From Corbicula japonica (lineage: Eukaryota > Mollusca > Bivalvia > Venerida > Cyrenidae), in contig JAZAYU010000123.1 of NCBI GenBank assembly GCA_038501625.1, positions 1,798,001-1,862,000 on the forward strand: a DNA stretch of 64,000 nt, in the 5' to 3' direction. Below the pieces are notes generated by a model that was not told where the DNA came from, searched no databases, and saw nothing but the letters and a program-made list of their open reading frames with translations. Positions 22,101 to 37,100 of this stretch are shown here, piece by piece; within the stretch, counting starts at the first letter, position 1; the number at the start of each line of letters is the position of its first letter. The translations under genes were made by a program, and so were the position numbers.

Positions 22101-25100
22101 CAAGGGTTAATGTTAAATATCTAACATTCATAAAGCAATTTTATAGTTGCCAGTTAGGTGAAAAATTTATATTTCAAAAGAAATTATCAGTTGAAACTAA
22201 ATGCTGTCTGTTGACCTTACACTAGATTGTAATAGTAGGCACATCTTGGCGCACAGCCCGTTAAGGTTTTTGGGGCCCCTTTAAAGCCCAGAATCCATGT
22301 AAGAGCTCAGTTAAATTGGTCAACAAGGTCCAGACTAACTGCACAGTCATAACCTGCTTGGGTTCAGATGAAAACACTATTATTAAAACATCTTTCAGTA
22401 GTGGTCTCATTAAAAGGTGAGAGACGGTGAAATTGCCCTTTTTTGACCAGGCTCTCTTTGGTGATAAAGTGTTTCTTTAAAGCATATAATCCCCCTTCTG
22501 TTTACTTAAATCCTCAGTCTCCTTTAAATGATAGAGACCTATGCTTCAGGTGAAAGTTTCTATACATGTTATGTGTATTTAAGATTAGGATAGCAATTAA
22601 ATTGTATGGGCTCAAGCATTTGTATAGAAACACGAACATACATAGTACAAGGAAGTCATGAGAGCGTTTAAGTTTTCTAAACCAACTTGAATGTTACAGA
22701 AGTTCAACAATTAATTTACATATGTACATGTTTGTTTTCACCTTCCTGTAAGTAGAGTAGGGCCAGTATAATCTGGTAGCTTTGACATTGTTAAATAAAG
22801 TTTAACACTCACAGTCATATAAAGTAAAACTAAAAGCTGGTATTATCTTCCTGATTTCACAATTCATAGCTTTTAACATTTTTAGCATTATGATAAATGT
22901 ATTTGTCAGTTTCAGTATGTGTTAACCCTTTCTTCCTTACAGATACACCTTTATTGCAAGGGCAAACAGTTTAGATCCAGATCAGCTGGTGTCTGATCAG
23001 GATCTAAACTGTTCACTTTTAGATTTGTTAGATTATCTCTGACCAGAATGCCAGTAGTGCAGATCCTGATCAGATGGCATGGATGTGTAGGCTGATCTGG
23101 ATCTACAATGGTTGCACATTCGTAAAAAGGCGTACATATGGAGTAAAGGGATAATGGATAAACTTTATCTAACCAAGTTATGTGTGTCAGTCATCTTGTT
23201 ACATTTACTGTAATGCATCAAGATCCACACCCTGCTGTGCCTCCCATTTTCATATGAAGATATGTAGAGGTTAAAACAATCTGCACATAATTGGCACTTC
23301 AAAAGAAATAAATTTTGCATGAACAATATGATGGTAGATATTTCTATACCCTTATTTGTATTAAACATCTCAGATTTGTTTGCCTAGCAGTAAATAGTTT
23401 ACAATCTTTGTATCTTTGTGTACCACACAATGGCTGAAGTAAATAAGGGCTGCCTGACATTCTTAAAGGTGGATCACTTTTTTCATTCCCATAAAAACAC
23501 TAGACTAAACTCTTTGCAAAAATAGATTCTGGTTAACTTGTTATTCTGTGGATACAACTTTTACCATTGTATATTCAGATCATCCTGCAGATATGTGCAG
23601 TCCAATCAGGATCTGCACTTAAGTTGCTCTTAGATTCATCAGTTATTTCTCACCAGAGATCCAGATTAGACTGCAATGATGTGCACACATGATCTAGATT
23701 TACATTGGTTGACCATGGGATATAATCTATAATCTGACAACTAGTGTACATCTATTTCAAGGCCATCAATACCACATGGAGTAACGAGTTAATTTATTTT
23801 ACTGGTCACAACCCCATCCCCCCATATTTCAGTGTTGATTCATTTAGGTTCAAAAGGAAACAGTGTAGATCCTGAGCAGATGGTAAGAATGTGCAGGCTG
23901 ATCTGGATCTAGATGTTCCCACATTTGTTGAAAAGGAATATAATGAAGTAAAGGGTTAAAAAAATAAGGGTAACTGTTATTGTTTTTTTTTTTTCAGTTG
24001 ATGAGTCACGTGTGGTTCTGGACGAGATCCCCGGAGAAGAAGGCTCTGACTATATCAATGCAAATTACATACAGGTTAGTTTGTTTATTCTACTCTCAGA
24101 TTATCTTCACAGTAGTTTGTGACTCTATCTGTTTAGCTGTTTATATGATTCTGTAGGCAGCTGTTCAAGGAGATGGTGTTGTTGAGCATGTTCATTTTGT
24201 TTTTATTATTAACACTAACTTTTAACCTTTTCCTCCATATATGCGCATTTTTAAGCATGTGCGACCAGTGTAGATCCAGATCAGCTGGCACATCTGTGCC
24301 GGCTGATCTGGATCTACACTGTTTGCCCACGCAATAAAGGTGTGTCTATGGAGGAAAGGGTTTACTGAAAACTATTAAAATGATTGCCTTCAAACCTCAC
24401 ACAAATGATTGTCATCCCTAATCACACTGAAAACATTTTATGCCCCATAGCTCTTAATAGTTATGCCCCTTTCCAAAACTGTTAAACTTCATCATTTTTC
24501 ATTAACTTTTAAGCTGCTAAGGGATTGAGATTAAACTTGACTGAAATGATCTTCGTCACTCACTAAATCGATGCAAATGATTCATATAACTATTATATAA
24601 TATTTTTATTTGATGAGTTATGCCACTTTCATTCTTAATTTTGATAATTTGACAGACAGCCGCTGCTTCATCCTCACCCAGGGTAAAATAAAACACTTAC
24701 TTTTCTATTGATCTCTCTTAGGGAAAATAAACTTGCTTTTATTTGTTACTGGTAATGCACTAGTTTTATCTGTAGTAATTTCTTGATTACTATACTGCAA
24801 AGCTTAACCATTTACTCCCTGGATACACATTTATAGCACGGGAGAACAGTGTAGATCCAAATCAACCAGGGCATTTGTGCCATCTGATCAGTATCTACAC
24901 TGTTTGCTTTTTTGATTCATTAGGTTATTTCTGACCGATATGCGACCAGTGCAGATCCTGATCAGACAGCATGAACGTGCCGGCTGATCAGGATCTACTC
25001 TGGTCGCACATGAGATGTGTGTATATGAAGTGAAGGGTTAGGTCTGTATCATGTTAGATCACCTGGTCCCAAGGTTATGAAGCTGAGCATGGAAACCAGT

Positions 25101-28100
25101 CTCAAATCTCAAGCATCTGATTGGCTGAAATGGCGACTGGTCGCCATTTCAGCCAATCAGATGCTTGAGATTTGAGACTGGTTTCCATGCTCAGCTTTAT
25201 AACCTTCAACCCATGATCCAGAAGCTCATGGTGAGCTTTTGTGACCTATCTTTGACTATTGTCCAGCAACAGTTTACTTCAAAAAACATCTCATCTCAAA
25301 CCACTGGGTAGATTTTAACAAAATTTAGCCCGAACCATCCTGGGATTGATCTCTGCTGTTTGCTAGGGCTCAAAGGTCATGTCAAAGTGGGATCAACATG
25401 TTACGAACAGGCCTCTAGTTATTTTGTTGGTATTAATATCTTCAGTGATTGCTTTAGAAGTTCACGGCCTTTGTGTTTATGTTTGTTTTTTTTATTCTTT
25501 AAGAATTTGAACTTTTACAGCTTTCTAGGACTGGCCAATATCTGTGCTGAGCATGTATATGCCAGCAATTATTTTCATACCATCTGCACAGGAAAACACT
25601 TAACAAAAATTGTTTCTTACTATGCTTTATGGCAAGTCTGGGACTTGTTGCTGTCGTTAGCTTATACTGTCAGTTTCCTAAAGTAAGTTTTCCTACATTG
25701 ATTCATTTTCTTGAACTGTTTCATTTTCCTTCAAGATCAAAAAGTCATAATTTTCCCACCATTTTATTACAGTAGAATTATCATTATATAAACCCAATAC
25801 TCCATGCCATGGAGTCCATGAATTACTAAAATCACATTTAGTAACTTAAATGTAGATTCAGTTGGTACATCCATGTTCTCTGATCTTAAATCTACAGTGT
25901 TTGCATTTTGGTCAGAAAATTAATGGGTCAGAAAATAGAAAGAATTATCCTAATAAATCTATGGCAATAGCGAAAAATGTAGATGTGCACATCCGCTGAT
26001 CTTCATCAACACTAATCTCCAATGAGATATGAGCTTTACTGTATGGAGAAAAGGGCTAAACATTTTCAATAACTTTAAAGGTTGTAACTAATACATTTTG
26101 CATTTTGTGTGCTTTTTGGCTGACTGAACATGAATAAATACAAGTTTTATGAAGTTACATTTTTCCTTCCTGATTTATTATAAGCCAGTGTTGTGTAGTG
26201 AAAATGATTTCTGAATTACAGCTTAGTTTCACTGGTCTTTCCAGCCTGTTGATTGCCTTAATGTTTATACCTAAGTTTATTATTAAATCTTTCATGCAGA
26301 TTTATTTGTAACGTTTCATTTTGCATATAAAAATTCAGCTCTATATGAAAAAAATGTGGCAGTTTCATACATTGTAAATCATGTTATCATCTTATAAAGG
26401 GCTCTAAAGCATGGTCAAGAATGTTCATGTATGTTTTGTCAAATCCAAAGCTAATGCCTCAAAACATCATGTATTTGATAATTACTGTATAGTCCGATTT
26501 TACGCGTTGAGCCGTGAATGCACTTTTGTATTTATAGATTTTTGGAATATTCCACAGAATAGGGAAGTTAGATTTTCCTCTCATATCTTATAATGTTGAA
26601 ATTGCAAGACAGTAACAAAAGGTTTCATAGCCGTGGCAGTAACACTTCTGATTTCTGATAATGTATCATAATGGTTGTGAGTTCGAATCCTGTGAGCAGT
26701 TCTTATTTTTAATGTTATTCTTTTCATTACAAATATGTAGACACCGAGAAAAATGCCATTAAACCGTGCAAATGTCGAGTAACATTCATCAAGTAAGTTG
26801 ATCAGATGTCGCGATCGAAGCTTACTCAAAATACAGTTTTCAGACGAACCCAATTCATTGTACAAAATGGTTTTGAAATGAAGAGAATGTTATGAAGGTT
26901 CCATTAACTACAATTGTTTACAATAAAGTCAGGATTCACAACTGTCAGCGCCCCTTTGGGGCAGCGGTGAAAGGGGGACGGCAAGTTGCTCAATAAAACT
27001 ATTTTTAAAAAAATGAACAGGATCTAAATTAAAGGGCTTTGCAAAAAATAATGAAAAGCCAACAATTAATAATATCACGCGATTATTTAAATTAATATTT
27101 ATTAAAGCCAACAATTAACTAAATAATATCACGCGAACTAAATTAATATTTAAAAAGTAAATGAAAGACAAAAATAAAAAGTTACTATAAGTGGATTCGA
27201 ACTTGCAATTTTTTGCATCATAGCTCGAGATCCTTATCCACTGAGCTATTTCGCCGTGACTAACTATTTGCTGCTGAACAGGTTTTAATGTCATATAAGT
27301 TAAGTAAATTAACGGTACCTTTGTAAATTGACAAACTTTACCTATTTAGGATTATAACAATGGACTTGTCCAAAAGGTCACAGCTCACGGGTCAAAATCG
27401 AACTATAGTATGAAAGATCTCATCAAAGCTCTACATGGGCAGTATGTTATCTTTAAAGCTGTTTTCCTTTAACTCTTTCTGCCATAGTCACACCTTTATA
27501 TTGCGTGGGTGAACAGTGTAGATCCAGATCAGCCGGCACATCTGTGCCATCTTTTTTATTATTAGCTCTACTATTCGAAGAATAGGGGAGCTATCCTACT
27601 CGGCCCGGTGTCGTCGTCGGCGTAGGCATCAGTGTCGGCATCCGTTAAACAAAAAATGCACTTTGGTCCATAACTTGAAAACTACTTATGATATCTTGAA
27701 ACTTGGAATATATATTCACCATCAAATTCTACATCATTACCAACAACACCCATAACTCTGCTACAAATATTTTTCAAGTTATGCCCCCTTTTCACTTAAA
27801 TTTTGCATTAAGGAAAATATGCACTTTGGTCCATAACTTATAAACTACTTGAGATATCAACTTAAAACTTGGAATATAATTATATTCACCATCAAATTCT
27901 ACATCATAACCAACAAGACCCATAACTCGTCTATCACTGTATTTCAAGTTATGCCCCTTTTTTCTTATATTTTGTGTAAAGCAAAATATCCATTTTGCCC
28001 ATAACTTTAAAACTACTTGAGATATTGCCTTGAAACTTGAAATATATTTTCACCATCAAAATCTACATCATAACCAACAAGACCCATAACCCTGCTTCCA

Positions 28101-31100
28101 ATATTTTTCAAATTATGCCCCTTTTTCACTTAAATTTTGCGTTAAGCAAAATATACACTTGGCCCTAAACTTTTAAACTACTTGAGCTATCACCTTGAAA
28201 CCTGGAAAATATATTCACCATCAAAATCTAGGTTATTATCAACAACACCTATTACTCTGCTACCAAAATTTTTTTAAAGTTATGCCCCTTTTTCACTTAT
28301 GCAATTGTCCCATAATTTTGAAACAACAGGAAATATTACTTTGAAACTTGGAATATATGTTTGCCATCAGTTTCTTAATCATCAACAAGATCCATAACTC
28401 TATTGGAAATATTTCTGTAAGTTATGCCCCTTTTGCATTTAGTTTTTACCTCGACTATTCGATATTTCATTGAAACTTTGAATATTTTTTTCACCATCAA
28501 AATCTACATCATTACCAACAACTGTAATACAATTACTCTACAAGTTATGCCCCTTTTTTAACTGTTCCTTTTTTATACCCCCGTTTGAAAAACGGGACGT
28601 ATTATGGGAACACCTGTGGCGGGCGGGCGAGTTGGCGTGCGGGCGGGCGGGCGGCGTCCACAGGGTTTCAGCTCTCTAAGTCAAAGAGTTTTCATCAGGT
28701 CTTTATCAAACTTGGTGAATATGTTGGTGTGCATAATGTCTCGACCAAGTTCTATAACCAGCCAAATCCCCCCAGGCACTCCTGAATTATGGCCCTTTAA
28801 TTGTCCAAAATTTGGGTTTCCGCTCTCTAAGTCAAAGAGTTTTTGTCCTGTCTTTATCAAACTTGGTGAATATGTTGGTGTGCATAATGTCTCGACCAAG
28901 TTCTATAACCAGCCAAATCCCCCCATGCACTCCTGAATTATGGTCCTTGAATTGTCCAAAATAAGGGTTTACGCTCTCAAAGTCAAAGAGTTTTCATCCG
29001 GTCTTTATCAAACTTGGTGAATATGTTGGTGGGCATAATATCTCGACCAAGTTTTATAACCAGCCAAATCCCCCCAGGCACTCCTGAATTATGGCCCTTG
29101 AATTGTCCAAAATTGACCAAGTTCTATAACCTGCCAAATCCCCCCAGGCACTCCTGAATTATGGCCCTTGAATTGTCCAAAAACTGAATTAGCGGTATCT
29201 GCTCTCCAAGTCGCATAAATGTTGTCATTACCATTGAATTTACCACAAATATGACAGGCGTATTTTGTGTCAGTTTGGCACTCTTGTTCACTTATATTTT
29301 CACTTAAGTGCACTTCATCAATAACTTTGCAAATACTTAAGGTATCGACTTCAAACTTCCATTATATTTAATTTCAGTTCTTTTTCTGTAACATTACTGA
29401 AGTGATTGATATTGAACTAAAAGTAAATGTCTCTAATAAAAAATTACTAACAAGTTTTCTAACAAATCCAGAAATATTTCATAGTTATTCCCCTATTCAG
29501 TTTAATATTTATGGTACAGTCATTAAGGAATTATTTATGTTATTTGAAATGAATTTCTCCCTTACCATTCACTTGTTAATATTTTTCCTGATTGCACATG
29601 AATGTATGGCCTGATAGTTGTTATTGTTTTAATCTTAAAATTGCATTTGTTTCAAATGATTCGAATAGTCGAGCGCACTGTTCCCTCTTACAGCTCTTGT
29701 TAGGTTATTTCTGACCAAAATGTGACCAGTGCAGATCCTGATCAGATGGCACGGATGTGCCAGCTGATCTGGATCTGCACTCATATGCTTAAAATGTGTA
29801 TATATGAAGGAAAGGGTTAATTCATTAGGTTATTTCTCACCAAGAAGCGAACTGAGCACATCCAGATCAGAGAGCATAGATGTGGCGGCTGATCTGGAGC
29901 TATACCGGTGGTGCTTGCATTAAAGCCTGTATATTTAGAGTAAAAGGTTAAATGTAATAATGTTATTTCACCTTATGCATTATTTAAATGCAAAACCTTA
30001 ACGTCTTTTGTTTCAAGTCGTCACTGCTATGTTGATGGTGGCAGTGATTTGTATAGGGTAGCATTCAAGGGAGGTCACTGTCTTGGAGTTGGATGCATTT
30101 TATGTTCAATTTTCAGGACCAGTATGGGAGCAACTGTTACATTGCTAGCCAGGGACCAGTTCAGAACACTGTATATGATTTCTGGAGGATGATTATGCAG
30201 TACAGGGTCAAGGTCGTTGCTATGGCATGCAAGCTGATTGAAATGGGGAAGGTAGGTGGACATATTACCATATTTAGAGCATTTGTTTGACATTGAGGAG
30301 CTGGGCTGAAGACAATTCTCTATTTTACCCAGTCAGATACATAACATTAAAGACTGGTCTCTATTTTAAGTTTTATAATATTTGGCCCTGATGTTTTAGC
30401 ATCCTCAGCATCTATTGTTGTGATCTTTCCAACATGTATTAATTCACAGGACATTCATTGAACAAATAAATTCTATCTATATTCCTTTAATGTGAATAGT
30501 CATAAAACAATGCACAATTACCAGTTATAATTGACCATTGGTTGCTTTTAGCCTTCCCTCCATGCATGTTTATGCACCTTTTATCACATGGCCGAACAGT
30601 GTAGATCCAGATCAGCTGGCTCATCCATGCATCTTGATCAGGATCAACACTAGTAAATAAAATAATTATTTACTTTCACGCTAAATTATGTAAAACAGAT
30701 TTTTATTATAATTCAGTTTACAAGTTCAGAACTTAAATATAAACTTTCCTCCATAGATATACCTTTATTGCGTGGGCGAACAGTTTAGATCCAGATCAGC
30801 CTGCACATCCGTGCCGTCTTATCAGGATCTAAACTGTGCGCTTTTTGATTTGTTAGGTTATTTCTAACCAAACTGCGACCAGTGCAGATCTGGATCAGAT
30901 GGCAAGGATGTGTTTAAAAACGCTTATATATGGAGGAAAGGGTTAAAGTTTCACAGCATTATTAATATTAGAAAATTGGACACAACTGCTCATCTAGTCT
31001 AAGCTTAAACAATAAAAACAAAATGTTTTTTGGCCTGAACAGATAAACAAAATAAAGTTGTTAACATCCTCCAGATAAAAGCATTTGCCTTCAGCTATTG

Positions 31101-34100
31101 TTTGAAACAGACTCCTGAATTAATCAAGTAGCCTCTTTACATACATTATACCTGTTTTGTTTTTGTGATAACAATGTACATGTTCTGTTTGATGTCCAGC
31201 ATAGCAAACATTTTGTTTGAAATCCTTTGTGTTCATTGTGGGAATAATTTGAAATAATGGTGGTAGAGTGATATACTATGGCATCATTTAATTTAGGGGA
31301 GATCATTTTTCATAGATCCTAATAAGATCTATGATCTAGATCTACACTGTTTGCCCATGAATAACAGCCATATCCCATGGGGTTAAGGGTAAATTGACTT
31401 AGTCGGAAAAAAATGCACAATTTCACAGCCTGGCTGATCTTAGAATATCCAGGTCAACAATTTAACTTAACTCTTTACTCCATAGATTAGCATTTATTGC
31501 TTGGGCGAACAGTGTAGATCCAGATCAGCTTGCATATTTGTTCTGTCTGATCAGGAACCACACTGTTTGCTTTTAGATTCATTGGGTTATTTCAGACCAA
31601 AATGCAACCAGTGCAGATCCTGATCAGATGGCATGGATGTGCCGGCTGATCTGGATCTGCACTGGTCGCACATGCGTAAAAATGTGTATATTTGGAGGAA
31701 AGGGTTAAAGGATAAAAAAAGAGTTATGATGGTCTTGCATGCAACCATTGATATGGTAAATTATGACTTAAATATCAGTGCTCAAAATTTTGATTCATGG
31801 GAAGAAATAGCTTGTGACCTGTAGACTTTGGCACTTGTATGGAAGTTTAATGAATGCACAAATATGGAGTTTTGATAATATAAGCTGATGTGTGACTGTC
31901 ATGATTATTTTGAAAATATACCAGGAAATTAAGTCATTGTATGAAAAATTGCAATAAAAAATGACTTGCATAGCATATATAAATGTCTGGTCGTGAGATC
32001 TTTTGGAGGCAGTATAGAAAAGAATCAATTATTGAAAATAGCCAAGTCAGCTTGATTAGGGATACTGTTACATTGTAATAAATGAAATGATTATTAGGAA
32101 AAAATTCATTTAAAAACATAGTATCCCCCAACAGCCAGGCAGTAATGGGGAAAACAGGGCAATTGTGTTTACATGTATAATGTGGTAAATAAAAAAAACA
32201 CAAACAAAATTATTTACAAAAATGAGAAACAGAGAACCAAAGGAACTTAACCTATCTTTGAACAGTCAGCTTCAAAGCAGTATGCCACCTGGTGGCCCCA
32301 ATATTGTAAAACTGAGAATTGAAACCAGTTTCAAATCTCGAAGCATCTGATTGGCTGAAAAGGTGACTGGTTGCCATTTCAGCCAATCTGATGCTTGAGA
32401 TTTAAGACTGGTTTCAAATCTCAGTTTTATAATCCTCAGCACAGATTTTTAAACCAGGTTCTAGGGTGCTCGTACCTCAAACTTGCCCCGTTAGGTTGAG
32501 TCTTAAACTGTGTGTTCAGTAACATTAGCTTGAAACCATGTTTTATTTTTTTTAAATGTTTGTTTTACTTTCATCCTCTAATTTATTTATTGTTCTGATA
32601 TATTTTCTTCCTGCAGTGAATAACTTCCATAAATGGACATTTCTCACACTTTGGAAAGTTTGTCCTTAACCCTTTCTTCCATATATACGCATTTTTACAC
32701 ATGTGCGACCAGTGTAGATCCAGATCAGTCAGCACATCCATGCCGTCTGATCAGGATCTGCACTGGTCACTTTTTGTCAGAAATAACTTAGTGAATAAAA
32801 TAAGTGAACAGTTTAGATCCTGATCAGACAGCACAGATGTGCCAGCTGATCTGGATCTAAACTGTTCTCCCACAAAATAAAGGTGTATCTATAGAGGGAA
32901 GGGTTAAGAAAGATAAAATGTGTGTCTAGAAAAGTCCCAGCTGTATAACATATAGGGTCCTGGGCTCTGACATCTGAATAATAAACAACTTGCAAGTTAA
33001 AAACAGAGACTGCAAATGAAAAAAATTAATTACAGTTTCAGAATGAAACAATTTACTGTTAACTTTGAATGCATTTTAACTTCTGTAACTCACACCTAGT
33101 TTTAAGCACAGCATTTGTTACGTTGGCAACCATTTTAGAACCAGATAACCAGATAAACTTAAAGATCTGCACCTGTATGATCAGGGTTTTTATTGCCAGT
33201 ATAGATCCAGATCACCCAGCACATCTGTGCCATCTGATTAGGATCTACACTTGCACTGTAGACTCTGAACCCAGCTGCCACAACTGAATTACCTATTTTA
33301 CTTAGCGTGGAGGCTAGATGCCACTTTCATAATTATTTTTTGTTCAACAATCAATGAGATCTGCCACATAAGGTATGTGTCTAAAAAATAAACAGTTGTA
33401 CCCACATGTTTTGATCTCATATCAAGAACAGATTAGCTTTCCAAAAGTAGTTTAATTTCTGAAATATCCACCTATATCAGATTCTGTAACATTCAAATTT
33501 TGATGTATTTCACAAATACATAAAATACTGGTACTTAAATACTGTGTATTTAATTTGAAACATAATAAACATTGAACAAATGGAAATAAAACATAATGGA
33601 TACTTCAACAAATGATTATAATGTAATGCATTTTATTAAAAACATTGAATATGTCAGAAAAATAGTAAATGTTGTAACTGAAGCTTATTTGCATCATTGC
33701 AGCTATATTTAGATTTTAAACATCTTATGAAATCATGCAGAAGGCCAAAGGCCATCAAGATAGTCTTCTGTTTTTAATGAGTCATGCATTACTTTACAGT
33801 CACAATGTAGAAGTTTAACTTTTCTCTTTCTTTACGCCAGACAAAAAATAAATTTACCAAGATGGGTCAGAATGTTTATGGCCTTATTATTTTGGCCATA
33901 TTACCTCAGCCAGATTGCTTTAGTCACACATGAGTAATCATTAATGGCCCTTTAAATTGCTGATATTTACGAAATTTGCACTGACCACTATTTAACTTGG
34001 ATTAAGCCTCTTTTCATCTTCATGAAACATTGTCAGAATATTTATGTGCTTGATATCTAGACCAAATAACCAAGTATCAGCATTTGTTTAAGCCATGCCA

Positions 34101-37100
34101 GAGTTGTGGCACTTTAATTGTTGAATTTTTGACAAAATTTTAATGCAGTCCACTTTCAAAATTAAAAAACCTTTTTCCACTCATTACTGAAATGGGTTCA
34201 AATGTTTGTGGCTAACCAAGACAGTTATGGTTGTAGATTTTCAAGTCTTAATTTTTGATTTCTTTTTTTAGAAATTTATAAAAATGAAAATTGTCTTACA
34301 GAAATTTTAAATTTTCATTTTCTGTTTTCACAAAATTACAGGAAAGTAGATTGATAACTTCTTATTTTTGCCAAGTATATCATATTAAAGTAAGGTTTTA
34401 TTTAACTCAATCATGCATTTTGAAACTTGAGAACAGTTATGACTGTGAATGGGAATTTAATACTTTACCTGTAGTGCATTTAATAGAAAGCTAAAGGACT
34501 CTTTAGCATATGTCTTTAAATTGTTCTTTAAGGAAACACAATCATTTTGTATTAAATTAATACTCCATATATACACATTTTATCGCATGTGCAACCAGTG
34601 TGGATCCAGATCAGCCTGCACTGAAATCTTATTGGGATCTACACTATTTGTTTTTGTTCATTTGATAATCAAATAAATACAAAAGTGTAGATCCTGATCA
34701 GTAAGCACACTTCACTGTGTAAGATTTTCTGGCTGATCTTGATCTTCAGTAGTTGCTTTTAGAATCTTTTAAGCCATATCATATTGAGTAAGGGTCCAGA
34801 TAAAATTTGATGAGTTTTATTTTACTGATTAATCATTATCAAGTTTTCTGTCATGTGACTTATTTTTATCAATAAATACTATAAAAATTTGAATCAGGGT
34901 CATTTTGGAAAAAAGGTCAGTAGGTCAAATTAATGAAAATAATTAAATCTATAAAATTAAGGTTATAATAATTATCCATTTATCTTTTTCTTATTGGTGT
35001 GTTTTTTCTATGTTTTATTTTAGAAAACAAGTCACTTAAAACCCAGTGGGTTGATAATATGGTCCATGTTTACCCTCTTCTTGTATCGCTGGAGTAATTT
35101 TTATGAATGCTGTAAAGTATTGCAATGCATTTTATAAGAATCTTGCATAAGTGTGAGGCAAAGATGGAAAAATCTGTCACCCAGGTTGAACTGTTTTTTG
35201 GCAGAGCCTCGTTCCCACCAAACCAGTTCACCTGAGGTGACAGATTTTTTTATTCTTTATTGTTCTATTTGTGTACATGTATACTGTCTAAATAGTTGAT
35301 TCAATGTGCTAAAACATGGGACATTAATATACCTCATTTTCTAAATGATCTCACTTACTTATATACATGATGTCAAAAACCTGATGACGTTACGTCACAC
35401 ATTAAAAGACACGTGACTCGTTCTACATGGAGGGGGTGGGGGTCTAGGATCGAAATTTCCTACACAGGTGAAAAAAACTGATTACCTGATCTGGTATGCA
35501 AGAATGGTATTTTAGAAGACTTACTATTCCAGCAGTGATAAAGCGTGGTAATACCAATATGAAAATGGCATCTTTTCAAAGGCATTGGTTAATGTTTCTA
35601 CAGTATGTCTAGTGTTTGTTTCCTTCTTTTCAGAAAAAGTGTGAACAGTACTGGCCAGATGCGGATGAGGGGACAGTGGAGTATAGAGACATTGCTGTTA
35701 CTTTGGTGAGAATAAAAGATTTGTTGTATTGCACAGATAGATGGTAGAACATTATTAGAATTAGAACTTAAATTTTTACAGTTTTTTTTTAACATTAATC
35801 CAATTGAAATTGAATATGAAAATATGGGACAAGCTGTGGGGGGGACTCCAGAGGTCATTCAGGGTGTTGCTCAAATCCACAATTTGGTCAGCAGTATTTA
35901 TTTTCCATGTGGATTTTGTCCAGAAAGTTGGAAATAATCATATAACCACCCAAAGACTGTTCAGAACTAACCTCTCTTCTTGGAAATTTGCATCCCACTA
36001 TGGGGACAAGGTTTAAATATTCAGTGCTAACACCAGTGATGAACCAGTAGTTACTGCTACCTTTTTCAAGGGGTGATATCATATATTCCATACTGCACAG
36101 ATCTAGGCTATGGTATGTAAGCCATTATCCATTAAGTAAATTGTTACTGGACTTCTTGAATAAAGAATTTTGTGTAAAAAATAGGTATGTCTCAAACACT
36201 GCATTAGTCCTAGCATTAAATGTCTATTTTGGTATTGTATTACATGATTTCAGATGATATGGCACTAGATAGGTAGTATTTAACAATTGCTGATCAAATT
36301 TCAAGGTTCATTTCCTGTAAAATTGTTTTCAAACTTAACAAGGAAGTTGATATCTGTTATAGCTACATAAATCTCCAGGATGAAAAAATAAGTCACCAGT
36401 CTCAAATCTCAAGCATCTGATTGGCTGAAATGGTGACTTGGACTAACATTGCACTTGGCTAGTCCTTATGCTCCCTCCCCTTTCCCCCTGTCGAGTATAA
36501 TATGGTGGAGCGGGATTCTTGTCCATGCTGTAACCTTATCATATATGGATTGATTTTAACCCTTTACTCTATATATATGACTTTATCACATGGATGAACA
36601 GAGTCGATCCAGGTCAGCCTGCACATCCATGCCGTCTGATGGGGATCTACACTGTTTGCTTTTAGATTCATTAATAATAGGTTATTTCTGATCAAAAGGT
36701 GAACAGTGTTGATCCCGATCAGATGGCATCGAATTGCAGACTGATCTGGATCTGCATTGTTCGCTCAAGCAATAAAAGGCATTAATTTAGAGTAAAGGGT
36801 TAATACAAACTGAGCAAAGAAACTGAATATTCCGCCATTTACAGGTGTCGGAAGAAGACCTGGCAGAGCACTGTACAAAGCGAGTACTGCGGGCAGAGAA
36901 ACCTGGGTGTCAGCCGCTCGAGGTCACACAGTTCCATTATACAGGCTGGCCTGATCATGATATTCCACACGACTTTGATGTTATCCTCGAAATGATGGCT
37001 GAAATGAGGGAAATAAAGAACAAAGATAATGAAAAAGCTCCGATGGTGATACATTGCAGGTTTGATGAATGGATTAGCCTTAAACTCCGTGGGAAATGGC

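Noticed and set aside
25360..25686. 108-codon plus-strand frame in intron 3
   Set aside because: No domain, no splice or promoter context, composition like surrounding intron.
27188..27258. Functional tRNA gene on the minus strand
   Set aside because: A and B boxes are good, but acceptor and anticodon stems do not form; reported as tRNA-like only.
28585..28936. Overlapping 66-110-codon frames in the GGCGGGCGG region
   Set aside because: They arise from a high-copy tandem repeat; the peptide repeats follow the DNA unit.
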